Source: Paraburkholderia acidisoli (GTDB lineage: Bacteria > Pseudomonadota > Gammaproteobacteria > Burkholderiales > Burkholderiaceae). From it: a DNA stretch of 64,000 bases. The stretch is taken from positions 558,001 to 622,000 of the forward strand of contig NZ_CP046915.1 in assembly GCF_009789675.1 (NCBI RefSeq). Reading direction: 5' to 3'. Position 1 is the stretch's first letter, and the number at the start of each line of letters is the position of its first letter. The position numbers were made by a program, and so were the translations under genes. Positions 17,312 to 25,481 of the stretch are shown piece by piece. The notes under the pieces were generated by a model. That model was not told where the DNA came from. It was given only the letters and a program-made list of their open reading frames with translations, and did no database searches.

Positions 17312-17416
17312 GCACGGACACAAGCAGGCAAAAAGACTCGCGCGAGGAGACACGCGCGCTCGCATAACGCAGCATTCCCATCGTCGGTGCCGCCCCACGG
17401 CACCAGGAGAAGCAGC

Positions 17417-18769
17417 ATGGCAAGCACCCAGACCTGTTCCGCAGGCGCGTCCGACCCCAACGCGCCCGGCGCAAAATCCGCGGCGCTCGATCCGCGCGCG
17501 CTGCGCCGCATCGTGATGGCGTCCGTCGCGGGCAACGCGCTCGAATGGTACGACTTCTTTCTCTACAGCACCGCCGCCGCGCTCGTGTTCGGCGAACTCT
17601 TCTTCCCCAAGGGCACCGACCCGCTGATCGGCACGCTCGCCGCGTTCGCGGGCTTCGCCGTGGGCTTCGCGGCGCGGCCGATCGGCGGCATCCTGTTCGG
17701 CCATCTCGGCGACCGTTACGGCCGGCGCGGCGCGCTCGTCTGGACGCTCTCGCTGATGGGCGGCGCGACCTTCCTGATCGGCCTGTTGCCCACCTATTCG
17801 CAAGTGGGCATGTGGGCGCCCGCGCTGCTCGTGCTGCTGCGTATCGTGCAGGGCATTGCCTCGGGCGGCGAATGGGGCGGCGGCGTGCTGATGATCAGCG
17901 AGTCGGCGCCTGCCGAAAAACGCGGCTTCTACGCCTCGTGGAGCCAGATCGGCGTGGGCGGCGGCTTCGTGCTGTCGGCCGCCGTGTTCTTCGTCGTGCA
18001 GACGCTCGCGCACGACAGCTTCATGAGCTGGGGCTGGCGCATTCCGTTCCTGCTCTCCATCCTGATCTTCGGCGTGGGCGTGTATATCCGCTCGACGCTG
18101 CCCGAAAGCGCCGAGTTCGCCAGGACCGAAGCGGCGGGCAAGACCTCGCACACGCCCGTGCTCGAAGCGATCCGCAAGCATCCGCGCGCGATTCTCGTGG
18201 CGATGGGGCTGCGCGTGGCCGAGAACGGCGGCTCGTACATCTTCCTCGCGTTCTCGCTCGTGTACGGCAAGTTTCTCGGCGTGCCGGGTCCGGTGATGCT
18301 CGCGGGCGTGATGGTCTCGATGATGGTCGAACTCGTGACCATGCTGCTCTGGGGCCGCCTCTCCGACCGCATCGGCCGCAAGCCCGTATATCTGATCGGC
18401 GCGATCGGGCTGATCGTCGTGGCGTTCCCGTTCTTCTGGCTGCTCGACACCAAGGTGCCCGCGCTGATCTGGCTCGCGCTGCTGCTCGGCAACGCCGTCT
18501 GCCATGGCGCGATGATCGGCACGCAGCCGAGCCTGATGGGCGAACTCTTCAGCACCGAAGTGCGCTATTCGGGCATGGCGCTCGGTCACGAAATCGCCTC
18601 GGTGTTCGCGGGCGGACTCTCGCCGCTGGCCGCCACGGCGCTGCTCGCGAAGTATCACGCCGCGTGGCCGGTTGCCTTGATGTTGATGGCGATGGGCGCG
18701 ATCACCGCGATCGCCGTGCTCTGCACCCGCGAGACGGTCAAATCCCGGGCCAATCCCACCCTTCGCTAA
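17417..18769 (+). CDS. MHS-family MFS transporter
   Basis: A 450-residue, 12-helix carrier. GNALEWYDFFLYSTAAALVFGELFFP at TM1 and RPIGGILFGHLGDRYGRRGALVWTL are hallmarks of the metabolite:H+ symporter family (shikimate, alpha-ketoglutarate and proline/betaine porters). LLRIVQGIASGGEWGGGVLMISESAPAEKRGFYASWSQIGVGGGF and LWGRLSDRIGRKPVYL add to this. It probably imports the acid used by the adjacent acyl-CoA ligase. ATG 17417 is preceded by AGGAGAAG. A related but frameshifted MHS gene lies at 4.5-5.8 kb. Confidence 0.92.
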   Translation: MASTQTCSAGASDPNAPGAKSAALDPRALRRIVMASVAGNALEWYDFFLYSTAAALVFGELFFPKGTDPLIGTLAAFAGFAVGFAARPIGGILFGHLGDRYGRRGALVWTLSLMGGATFLIGLLPTYSQVGMWAPALLVLLRIVQGIASGGEWGGGVLMISESAPAEKRGFYASWSQIGVGGGFVLSAAVFFVVQTLAHDSFMSWGWRIPFLLSILIFGVGVYIRSTLPESAEFARTEAAGKTSHTPVLEAIRKHPRAILVAMGLRVAENGGSYIFLAFSLVYGKFLGVPGPVMLAGVMVSMMVELVTMLLWGRLSDRIGRKPVYLIGAIGLIVVAFPFFWLLDTKVPALIWLALLLGNAVCHGAMIGTQPSLMGELFSTEVRYSGMALGHEIASVFAGGLSPLAATALLAKYHAAWPVALMLMAMGAITAIAVLCTRETVKSRANPTLR

Positions 18770-18782
18770 GGAACCCGAAGCA

Positions 18783-19949
18783 ATGCGATCCCGTCCTTAC
18801 GATGGCGCGCTGCTGTGCGCCGGTGTGGAAGTGCCGTACCGCCGCCAGGCGCCCGACGCGAGCACCGGCGACCTGCTTGCCCAGGCGTTCGCGGCCGCGC
18901 TCGAACAGTCTGGCTTCGCGGCGCGCGAGGTCGACGGCCTGGGCGTGGCCTCGTTCACGCTCGGCCCCGATCACGCCATCGACATGGCCTGGCGCCTCGG
19001 GCTTTCGCCGCGCTGGTGCATGGACGACTGCCACGGCGGCGCGAGTGCGATCAATCTGTTGCAGCATGCGATCCGCGCGATCCAGAGCGGCGACGCCAAC
19101 GTGATCGTGCTCGTTTCCGGCGACCGTTTCGAGCCCGCCGACTTCAAGCGCCTCGTGGAGCACTACAACCTCACCACGCGCACGTGGCTGCGCCCGCTCG
19201 AAAGCGGCGGCCCGAACGCGTTGTTCGCGATGCTCACGCAGCGTCACGCCGAACGCTACGGACTCACGCGGGCCGACTACGGCGCGCTGTGCGTCGCGCA
19301 ACGCGCGTGGGCCGAGCGCAATCCGCTGGCCGTGTATCGCACGCCGCTCACGCTCGACGCGTATCTGGACGCCCCCATGGTGGCCGCGCCGCTCGGCCGC
19401 TTCGACTGCGTGCCCGTGGTGTGCGGCGCGAACGCCGTGGTGGTGGCGCGCGCCGACCTCGCGAAGCCCGGCCGTCACGTGGCCGTGCGCGCGCTTCAAT
19501 GCAACTACAACCCCGACCATCAGGCCGGCGACGGCATGCAAACCGGCCTCGCGGCCATCGCGCCCGCGCTGTGGGAACAGGCGCAGGCGCAACCCGGCGA
19601 CATCGACATGATTTCGGTCTACGACGATTACCCCGTGATGTCGCTCGTGCAACTCGCCGATCTCGGCTTCGCGCCCGACGGCGACCTGCGCGCGCTGATC
19701 GCTCGCATCGCCTCGCACGAACTGCCCGTGAACACCTCGGGCGGCCAGCTTTCGGCGGGCCAGGCGGGCGCCGCGGGCGGCATGCACGGCCTCGTGGAAG
19801 CGCTCACGCAATTGCGCGGCGCGGCGGGCGAACGTCAGGTGGCCGATGCGCGCCTCGCGCTCGTGAGCGGCTATGGCATGGTCGAATACCGCTACGGCAT
19901 GTGCGCGAACGCCGTGGTGCTCGAAGCAACGGCAGGAGACGCACGATGA
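18783..19949 (+). CDS. Thiolase-like protein (SCPx/Ltp2-type)
   Basis: A 388-residue thiolase-superfamily protein of the lipid-transfer (SCPx) branch: MAWRLGLSPRWCMDDCHGGASAINLLQHAI carries Cys83 at the nucleophile position, and SHELPVNTSGGQLSAGQAGAAGGMHGLVEA is the C-domain signature, but Gln327 stands where thiolases have the GHP histidine. YDDYP (280-284) and YGMVEYRYGMCAN hold candidate catalytic Tyr residues. The gene overlaps a DUF35 gene; known thiolase-like/DUF35 pairs such as Ltp2 are retro-aldolases that shorten acyl-CoA side chains. It probably cleaves a CoA ester formed by the ligase upstream. Thiolysis is less likely but not excluded. Confidence 0.82.
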   Translation: MRSRPYDGALLCAGVEVPYRRQAPDASTGDLLAQAFAAALEQSGFAAREVDGLGVASFTLGPDHAIDMAWRLGLSPRWCMDDCHGGASAINLLQHAIRAIQSGDANVIVLVSGDRFEPADFKRLVEHYNLTTRTWLRPLESGGPNALFAMLTQRHAERYGLTRADYGALCVAQRAWAERNPLAVYRTPLTLDAYLDAPMVAAPLGRFDCVPVVCGANAVVVARADLAKPGRHVAVRALQCNYNPDHQAGDGMQTGLAAIAPALWEQAQAQPGDIDMISVYDDYPVMSLVQLADLGFAPDGDLRALIARIASHELPVNTSGGQLSAGQAGAAGGMHGLVEALTQLRGAAGERQVADARLALVSGYGMVEYRYGMCANAVVLEATAGDAR

Positions 19950-20251
19950 GCCCGCTCGAAGTCTTCCGCTGCAATGCATGCGGCACCACGCTCTTTCCCG
20001 CGCGCTACTTCTGCCCCAGCTGCGGCGGCGCGCAGTTCACGGCGCTCGCGGCCACGCGCGGCACGGTGGTCGCGGCCACGGCGGTGCTGCATCGCGTGGG
20101 CGCGCAGGCGAGCGGCGACCTGCATCTCGCCAGCGTCGCCACGGACCTGGGCCCGACCGTGATCGCGCGGCTCGACACGGCCATCGCCGCGGGCGCGACG
20201 GTCGCGCTCGAGGTCGACGAAACCCAGCGCATTCTGGCGCACCCGCTGTAG
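19946..20251 (+). CDS. Zn-ribbon/OB-fold (DUF35) partner of the thiolase-like protein
   Basis: A 101-residue protein: FRCNACGTTLFPARYFCPSCGGAQF is a CxxC...CxxC rubredoxin-like zinc ribbon (residues 7-30), followed by a small OB fold (GTVVAATAVLHRV...DLHLASVATDLGPTVIARL). DUF35 proteins form complexes with thiolase-like enzymes and are needed for activity or substrate channeling. The ATG overlaps the thiolase stop (ATGA), consistent with a stoichiometric complex. Confidence 0.9.
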   Translation: MSPLEVFRCNACGTTLFPARYFCPSCGGAQFTALAATRGTVVAATAVLHRVGAQASGDLHLASVATDLGPTVIARLDTAIAAGATVALEVDETQRILAHPL

Positions 20252-20310
20252 CCACGCGCCGCTCGTACACCACCAGCAGTTTCGATAACGATTCTTTGAA
20301 AGGGGAAGCC

Positions 20311-21438
20311 GTGAGAAAGCCGTTTGCCTACACACTATGTTTCGGCATGCTTACGATGTGCGGCGTCGCGCAGGCGCAGAGCAGCGTGACGATGTACGGC
20401 ATCATCGACGATGGGTTGACGTGGACGAGCAATCAGGGCGGCCACAGCGCGGTACAGATGCAAGGCAGCATTTCGCAAGGCAACCGCTGGGGCTTTCGCG
20501 GCAACGAAGACCTGGGCGGCGGCACGAGCGCGATCTTCCGGCTCGAAGGCGGCTTCAATGGCAACACGGGCGCGTTGAGCCAGGGCGGCCGGCTGTTCGG
20601 GCGGCTCGCTTATGTAGGTCTCAGCAACACCCGCTACGGTACGCTCACGCTGGGCCGCCAGGGCGAGGCGATCGGCGACTATATCGGCGTGCTTTCGGCG
20701 AACGGCACGCTGCCGGGCGGCATTCTGTTCCCGCACCCGGGCGATCTCGACAACAACGGTATCGACTTTCACCTGAACAACGCCGTGCGCTACGTCACGC
20801 CCACCATCGCCGGGTTCAGCGGCATGGCGAGCTACAGCTTCGGCGGCGTGGCGGGCAACATGGCGCAGAACAGCGCAAAGTCGTTCGCCCTGCAATACGT
20901 GAACGGCGGCCTGCAGCTCGTGGGCGCTTACACGGCGATCGACCACCCGGCGCAAGCCGTGACCGAAGGCGTATGGACCGCGTCGAACACCGTGGACGGC
21001 AACTACGGTCTCGCGGCCGCCAGCTACAAGGTCTTCGGTCTGGGCGCGGCCTACACGTTCGGCTCGCTGCGCCTGAGCGCCGACTGGACCCACACGCAGT
21101 TCGGCGATCTCGACCCCACGCTCGGCGCGAAGATCAACGGTCACGTGACCTTCAATATTGGCGAAATCGTGGCGGCGTACATGCTCACGCCCACGCTGCA
21201 ACTGGGCGCCGCGTACAGCTATACCGAGGGCAACGTCTCCGCCACGGGCCAGGCGCCGCATTACCACGAAGCCGACGCCAGCCTCGACTACTACCTCTCG
21301 AAGAGCACCGACGTCTACGCGAGCGCGACCTATATGCGCGCGGGCGGCGGCGCCGTGGCCGATCTCGCGCCAGTGCTCGCGCCGTCGAACTCGATCAACC
21401 AGGTGGCGTTGCGCCTGGGCATCCGCAAGAAGTTCTGA
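20311..21438 (+). CDS. Gram-negative trimeric porin
   Basis: A 375-residue outer-membrane porin. The start is GTG at 20311, behind AGGGGAAG. A signal peptide (RKPFAYTLCFGMLTMCGVAQA) precedes the mature QSSVTMYGIIDDGLTW, the signature of Burkholderia OmpC-like porins, followed by NRWGFRGNEDLGGGTSAIFRLEGGFN and the constriction-loop region. The C-terminus VALRLGIRKKF ends in Phe, needed for BAM assembly. It is the last gene of the ligase operon and probably gives the operon substrate passage through the outer membrane. A strong terminator follows. Confidence 0.93.
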   Translation: MRKPFAYTLCFGMLTMCGVAQAQSSVTMYGIIDDGLTWTSNQGGHSAVQMQGSISQGNRWGFRGNEDLGGGTSAIFRLEGGFNGNTGALSQGGRLFGRLAYVGLSNTRYGTLTLGRQGEAIGDYIGVLSANGTLPGGILFPHPGDLDNNGIDFHLNNAVRYVTPTIAGFSGMASYSFGGVAGNMAQNSAKSFALQYVNGGLQLVGAYTAIDHPAQAVTEGVWTASNTVDGNYGLAAASYKVFGLGAAYTFGSLRLSADWTHTQFGDLDPTLGAKINGHVTFNIGEIVAAYMLTPTLQLGAAYSYTEGNVSATGQAPHYHEADASLDYYLSKSTDVYASATYMRAGGGAVADLAPVLAPSNSINQVALRLGIRKKF

Positions 21439-21460
21439 AACCGGCGTGATCGTCGAGAAA

Positions 21461-21489
21461 AAAGGGCGCTCGCGGGAGCGCCCTTTTTC
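21461..21489 (+). terminator. Rho-independent terminator after the porin
   Basis: AAAGGGCGCTC (21461-21471) pairs with GAGCGCCCTTT (21476-21486) across a four-base loop, followed by a T run. It is 22 bases after the porin stop and should end the ligase-transporter-thiolase-porin operon. Confidence 0.9.
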
Positions 21490-21650
21490 TATGGAATTCC
21501 CCAATTATCGGCGGCGGCAAGACCGAGAAGAATTGATGGCATAACCGCGCGCGCAAACTGGCCTCGTTCTTGCATCATGAGAACCCGAGAGCCGGTCGGG
21601 CAATTTCACGAACACCGGCACGGACGCCACGTTTTCGCTCCCCACATCGC

Positions 21651-22700
21651 ATGCTCAGCCCATCCGTTCCCTTCGCGTCGAGCCTCGAGCGGCCCAACCT
21701 CGACAGTTGGCACCGCGAACTGAATGGCGCGCAGGATTTCGATCAGGTCACCGAGGTCGTCGGCCGCGCGTTCAAGCCGCACGCGATGACGCTGCGCGAT
21801 CCGCATCGGGCACTCAATACGCACCTGTACTCGAAGAAAGTGGGGCAAATTTCGCTGCACCTGCTCGAATATGGTGCGGAGGTGAAGGTCGAGCCGGACT
21901 GCTTCGACGGTTTCGTGCTCGTGGAAATCCCGTTGCGCGGCGGCGGGCGGTATCGCTGCGGGCGCGAGTCGCTCGACGGCGACACCAATCATGCCGTAGT
22001 GATGTCGCCGGGCAAGCCGGTGCATCTCGATCTCGCGCCGTCGCTTTCGCAGTTGATCGTGAAGCTCGACCAGCAACTCGTCGATCGCACCTGCGCCGCG
22101 CATCTCGGCTATCAGACGCGCGACCCGGTGAGCTTCGATCTCGGGCTCGACCTGAACGGCCGCGCCGGTCGCGCGTGGATGAGCACGCTGCGCCACGTGA
22201 TCGAAGGCAGCGAGACGTTCCCCGAATTGCTCGACAACGCCATTTATTGCGCGCATATCGAGCAGATGCTGATCGACGCGCTGCTCTATGCGCATCCGCA
22301 TTCGCTCTCGCACCGTTTTGCGCTCACGCGCGCGTTGCCGTCGGTCGCGCCCGCGTATGTGCGCCGCGCCGTGGACTACCTCGAATCGCACGCGGCCGAG
22401 CCGATCACGATCGAGACGCTCGCCGAAGCGGTGGGCGTGAGCGCACGCGCGCTCTTCAACGCGTTTCGCAGCACCTTCGACCAGACGCCCATGGGCTATC
22501 TGCGTGAATTGCGCCTGCATCGCGTGCGCGAGGCGCTGCTCGCGGGCGCGCCGCAAGCCGACAACCTCACGCAACTCGCCATGCAATGGGGCTTCTTCCA
22601 TTACGGGCGCTTCGCGCAGTACTACGGCGAGCGCTTCGGCGAACGCCCGCAAGATACGCTGCGCCGCGCGCGCGCCGGCGCACGCGGTCCGGCGCAGTAA
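21651..22700 (+). CDS. AraC-family transcriptional regulator
   Basis: A 349-residue regulator starting MLSPSVPFASSLERPNLDSW. The N-terminal about 200 residues form an AraC-binding-like sensor domain, seen in regulators of aromatic catabolism (VVGRAFKPHAMTLRDPHRALNTHLYSKKVGQISLHLLEYGAEVKV). The C-terminal HTH pair is YVRRAVDYLESHAAEPITIETLAEAVGVSARALFNAFRSTFDQTPMGYLRELRLHRVREALL. An upstream in-frame start at 21570 is less likely. The same architecture occurs in the AraC protein at 36.4-37.4 kb. It converges on the flavin monooxygenase gene, which with the extradiol dioxygenase may be its target. Confidence 0.88.
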   Translation: MLSPSVPFASSLERPNLDSWHRELNGAQDFDQVTEVVGRAFKPHAMTLRDPHRALNTHLYSKKVGQISLHLLEYGAEVKVEPDCFDGFVLVEIPLRGGGRYRCGRESLDGDTNHAVVMSPGKPVHLDLAPSLSQLIVKLDQQLVDRTCAAHLGYQTRDPVSFDLGLDLNGRAGRAWMSTLRHVIEGSETFPELLDNAIYCAHIEQMLIDALLYAHPHSLSHRFALTRALPSVAPAYVRRAVDYLESHAAEPITIETLAEAVGVSARALFNAFRSTFDQTPMGYLRELRLHRVREALLAGAPQADNLTQLAMQWGFFHYGRFAQYYGERFGERPQDTLRRARAGARGPAQ

Positions 22701-22754
22701 ACCGGGCGCGCGAAGCCACGCGCGCCGCGGCTTACGCCACCTCGCGCATCGGCA

Positions 22755-23924
22755 TCACGCCACGCTCGCTGGCATCGCGCGACGCTCGCGCGTACCCGTT
22801 GGCCGATGATGCGCCGCGCGGTTGATCTGCTCGATCACCCACGGGTTGCTCATCGCCGCACGCACGGTGGCCGAGCGCACCTCGTCGGGCAGGAACGCCA
22901 CTTCGCCATAAAGCGTGGACCACTTCTGGCAATGGTCGACGAGCGGCCGCTCGCGCGCTTCCCACGCTTCGAGCGCGGCCGGAATCTGCTCCGCACGCTC
23001 GACGCCTTCGAGCGCGCAGGCGAGCGCGAGGCCGTTCTGCATCGCCATGCCGCCGCCCTGGCCGAGATTGGGCGGCTGCGCATGCGCGGCATCGCCGAGA
23101 ATCGCCGTGCGGCCCGCCGACCACGCGCTGCACTGGATGATGCTGTACACGCCCCAGCTCACTTCCGGGCCAATGCGATCGATCAAATGCGCCCACTGCG
23201 CAAACGCCTCGCTCCAGAGCGCCTTGTCGATGCGCGTGTCGCGCGCCGCGCGATCGCTTTCGGGGCAGGTGAGCGCGAGATAGATCTGCGTCTCGTTGAT
23301 CGGCGTGACGAGAAAGCGGCGGTTGCCATTCCAGTTCTCGATGTACTTGCCCGCGTCGGCCGCCGCAATATCGCCGGGGCGCCGTTCGATCACCGTGCGC
23401 AGCGCGCCTTCCACGGTCTGCTGATGAAACGTTTCCAGCCCGAGCGCCTCGCGCACGCGCGACCAGATGCCGTCCACGCCAATGGCGAGATCCGCGCGCA
23501 CGAGATCGCCGTTCGCGAAACGCAACTCGCCGCGCGGCGTCGCGCCGATCACTTCCGACGACGTGACGACCTTCACGCCCGCGCGCAACGCCGCGTCGCG
23601 CAGCGAATCGAGCAGCTGGCTGCGCTTGACGGTGATAAGGCGCCGCTCCGCGCCCACCGGCGCCGAATCGATCACCGCGCCGTGCTTGTCGCGCTGCTCG
23701 AACGCGACGCCTTCGAACGCGTCGCGCACGGCGTCGTCATAGGCGCCGAGCGCTTCGAGCACGCGCAGGCCGTTCTCCCAGATGTAGATGCCCGAGCCCG
23801 AGGCGCGCAGCGCGCTCTGGCGCTCGTAGACGGTCACGTCCCAACCGCGTTGCGCGAGCGCGGTCGCGGCGGCGAGGCCGCCCAGACCGCCGCCCGCGAT
23901 GATGGCCGACAGTGTCTTGTTCAT
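22755..23924 (-). CDS. FAD-dependent aromatic monooxygenase
   Basis: A 389-residue group A flavoprotein monooxygenase. The N-terminal Rossmann motif SAIIAGGGLGGLAAATALAQRGWDVTVYERQ binds ADP of FAD, DLAIGVDGIWSRVREALG is the DG motif that contacts both FAD and NAD(P)H, and TAILGDAAHAQPPNLGQGGGMAMQNGLALACAL is the GD motif. It is of salicylate-hydroxylase/UbiH type and probably hydroxylates an aromatic ring, preparing it for cleavage by the extradiol-type enzyme encoded 67 bases upstream on the same strand. The aromatic substrate is unknown. Confidence 0.9.
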   Translation of the reverse strand: MNKTLSAIIAGGGLGGLAAATALAQRGWDVTVYERQSALRASGSGIYIWENGLRVLEALGAYDDAVRDAFEGVAFEQRDKHGAVIDSAPVGAERRLITVKRSQLLDSLRDAALRAGVKVVTSSEVIGATPRGELRFANGDLVRADLAIGVDGIWSRVREALGLETFHQQTVEGALRTVIERRPGDIAAADAGKYIENWNGNRRFLVTPINETQIYLALTCPESDRAARDTRIDKALWSEAFAQWAHLIDRIGPEVSWGVYSIIQCSAWSAGRTAILGDAAHAQPPNLGQGGGMAMQNGLALACALEGVERAEQIPAALEAWEARERPLVDHCQKWSTLYGEVAFLPDEVRSATVRAAMSNPWVIEQINRAAHHRPTGTRERRAMPASVA

Positions 23925-23991
23925 GTATGTGCTCTCCTTCGTGATGCTTTCGTGTTGCCGATGCGGGCGGGTGATGCGACGAAACCTGCGC

Positions 23992-25050
23992 TCACACGAG
24001 CCATGCGGCGTCCGGCGTCGCGCTCGTGAGGTCCGGCTCCGCGCCGCGGCGCACGTACCATTCGCTGTGCTGGCCGTCCGGATCGACGAGGAACATCGCG
24101 CGTTTCCACGGCAGATCGACCACGCGCGCGGGCGTCATGCCGCGCTCGGCCAGGCGCGCGAGCGCCGCGTCGAGGCTCGCTTCGTCGGCGAGTTCGAACG
24201 CCGCATGATGGTAGGACGCCGTATCGCCCGCGACCAGCACGAGGTTGTACGGATACGCGCCGTGACTCGCGGCGAGCCACGCGATGCCGGGCGCGCGGCG
24301 CACCGCGTGCAGGCCGCCCACGCGCGTGTAGAAGTCGAGCATGGCGTCAAACCGCGCCGTGACCAGCACCGCGTGCGTGATGCGGCGCGGGTGCACGGCC
24401 GCGCCTTCCACGTGGCGTAGCGCGGGCGCGTCGTCGTACAGGCCCACTTGCGACGGTTCCTGCGCGGCCGGGTCCCACGTGCTCGTGAGCAGTTCCATCT
24501 CGCCACACAGCACCGAGCGCCAGTCTTTCACCGTGTCGCAGTAGAACTCGTTGTAGTTGCGGTCGGGGTCGAAGACGTAGACGCTATGCGCCACCTGATG
24601 ATCCACGGTGATGTCGAGCGGCACGCCCGCGTCGCGCAAACGCCGCCACGCGGCCACGAGTTCCGCCTCGTTTTCCAGCTCCCACGCGAGATGATTGAGC
24701 CCCGGCTTCAAGCCGATGGTGCCCGGCAGTTGCAGCAGCCCGTTGCGGCCGTAGCGGTCCACGCCGCCCGTGGTCTTCATCATGCCGAGGTCGTGCGGCG
24801 TGTGGCCGGTGCCGAGAAACGTGGCTTGCAGATCGGGTTCCCAGAACTCGATGTTCAGGCCGCACACGTCGCGATAAAACGCCTCCGAGCGGCCCAGGTC
24901 GTCGACCCAGAGGTTGACGTGGCCGAGCCGGCGCGGCGCGAAATAGTCCGCCGACGGCGTGGATCGCGCGGCTTGCGCGCGGGGCGTGGGTGTCGGTGAC
25001 GTCGATAAAGCCGGTGACGTCGGTGACGTCGATTGCTGCGGGGAAGACAT
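23992..25050 (-). CDS. Two-domain extradiol-type (VOC) dioxygenase
   Basis: A 352-residue protein with two consecutive VOC domains and a Ser/Thr/Pro-rich N-terminal leader of about 35 residues. Domain 1 shows H44 (LGHVNLWV), H120 (LNHLAWEL) and E168 (NEFY); domain 2 shows H226 (ITHAVLV), H282 (YHHAAFEL) and E330 (SEWYV). Both copies retain a 2-His-1-Glu metal triad, whereas classical two-domain type I extradiol dioxygenases use one. It should cleave a catechol-type ring meta to the hydroxyls. It is the upstream member of an operon with the flavin monooxygenase. ATG 25050 has AAGGAG in its leader. Confidence 0.85.
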   Translation of the reverse strand: MSSPQQSTSPTSPALSTSPTPTPRAQAARSTPSADYFAPRRLGHVNLWVDDLGRSEAFYRDVCGLNIEFWEPDLQATFLGTGHTPHDLGMMKTTGGVDRYGRNGLLQLPGTIGLKPGLNHLAWELENEAELVAAWRRLRDAGVPLDITVDHQVAHSVYVFDPDRNYNEFYCDTVKDWRSVLCGEMELLTSTWDPAAQEPSQVGLYDDAPALRHVEGAAVHPRRITHAVLVTARFDAMLDFYTRVGGLHAVRRAPGIAWLAASHGAYPYNLVLVAGDTASYHHAAFELADEASLDAALARLAERGMTPARVVDLPWKRAMFLVDPDGQHSEWYVRRGAEPDLTSATPDAAWLV

Positions 25051-25481
25051 GAAGCGCACTCCTTCTCCGAAAGAGGTCGGGCAAAGCCGCACGTCGCGCG
25101 CGCGGCCCGTGGGATGAGAGGTGGCGCCCGCCCGGCGCGGCATGCCCGAGGTCGCTGACACAGCACGACATCGGTATCCAATCGGCACTCAATCAGCACT
25201 CAATCAGCACCCGATCGGCACGAATACCCATGCGGCGCTTTCCGGCGAGGCGTGAGGCGATCTTATCGACGGCGCAAGCCGCCGTGACAAGCCGCGCGCA
25301 TTTCGATGCGGGAATCGGATGTCCGCTTCATTTTCCGGACTGCGGCAACCCCGCCCCTTGCCCAACAATGCGTTCACCGCACGACGCTCACGCGTTTCGC
25401 ATGCTCCAGCGCGCCGTGCGCCGCGCCGCATTCACCATCGATCGACGCCGGCCCGCGCCGGCAAGGCCAGGGAGACTCTTC
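25051..25481. other. Divergent control region between dioxygenase and MFS operons
   Basis: A 431-base non-coding stretch between divergently transcribed catabolic operons. Its one clear structure is the 11-bp tandem repeat array at 25180-25223; no convincing promoter hexamers or small gene were found. A long in-frame extension of the MFS gene through it is not believed, because the SD and TM1 place the start at 25482. Confidence 0.5.
25180..25223. repeat. Four tandem 11-bp repeats, helically phased
   Basis: AATCGGCACTC (25180-25190), AATCAGCACTC (25191-25201), AATCAGCACCC (25202-25212) and GATCGGCACGA (25213-25223) form an uninterrupted array; CATCGGTATCC (25169-25179) may be a degenerate fifth unit. 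The period is close to one helical turn, so successive units face the same side of DNA. It lies in the divergent control region and may be an activator-binding array, perhaps for the AraC regulators nearby. Confidence 0.7.

Noticed and set aside
15661..18658. Long minus-strand open frames opposite the acyl-CoA ligase and MHS transporter
   Set aside because: They are antisense shadows: His/Arg/Ala-rich, with no family motifs, while the plus strand has clear catalytic and membrane motifs.
24994..25031. Triple CGGTGACGTCG repeat considered as a regulatory array
   Set aside because: It is inside the dioxygenase coding sequence and simply encodes its Thr/Ser/Pro-rich leader; it is noted under that gene.
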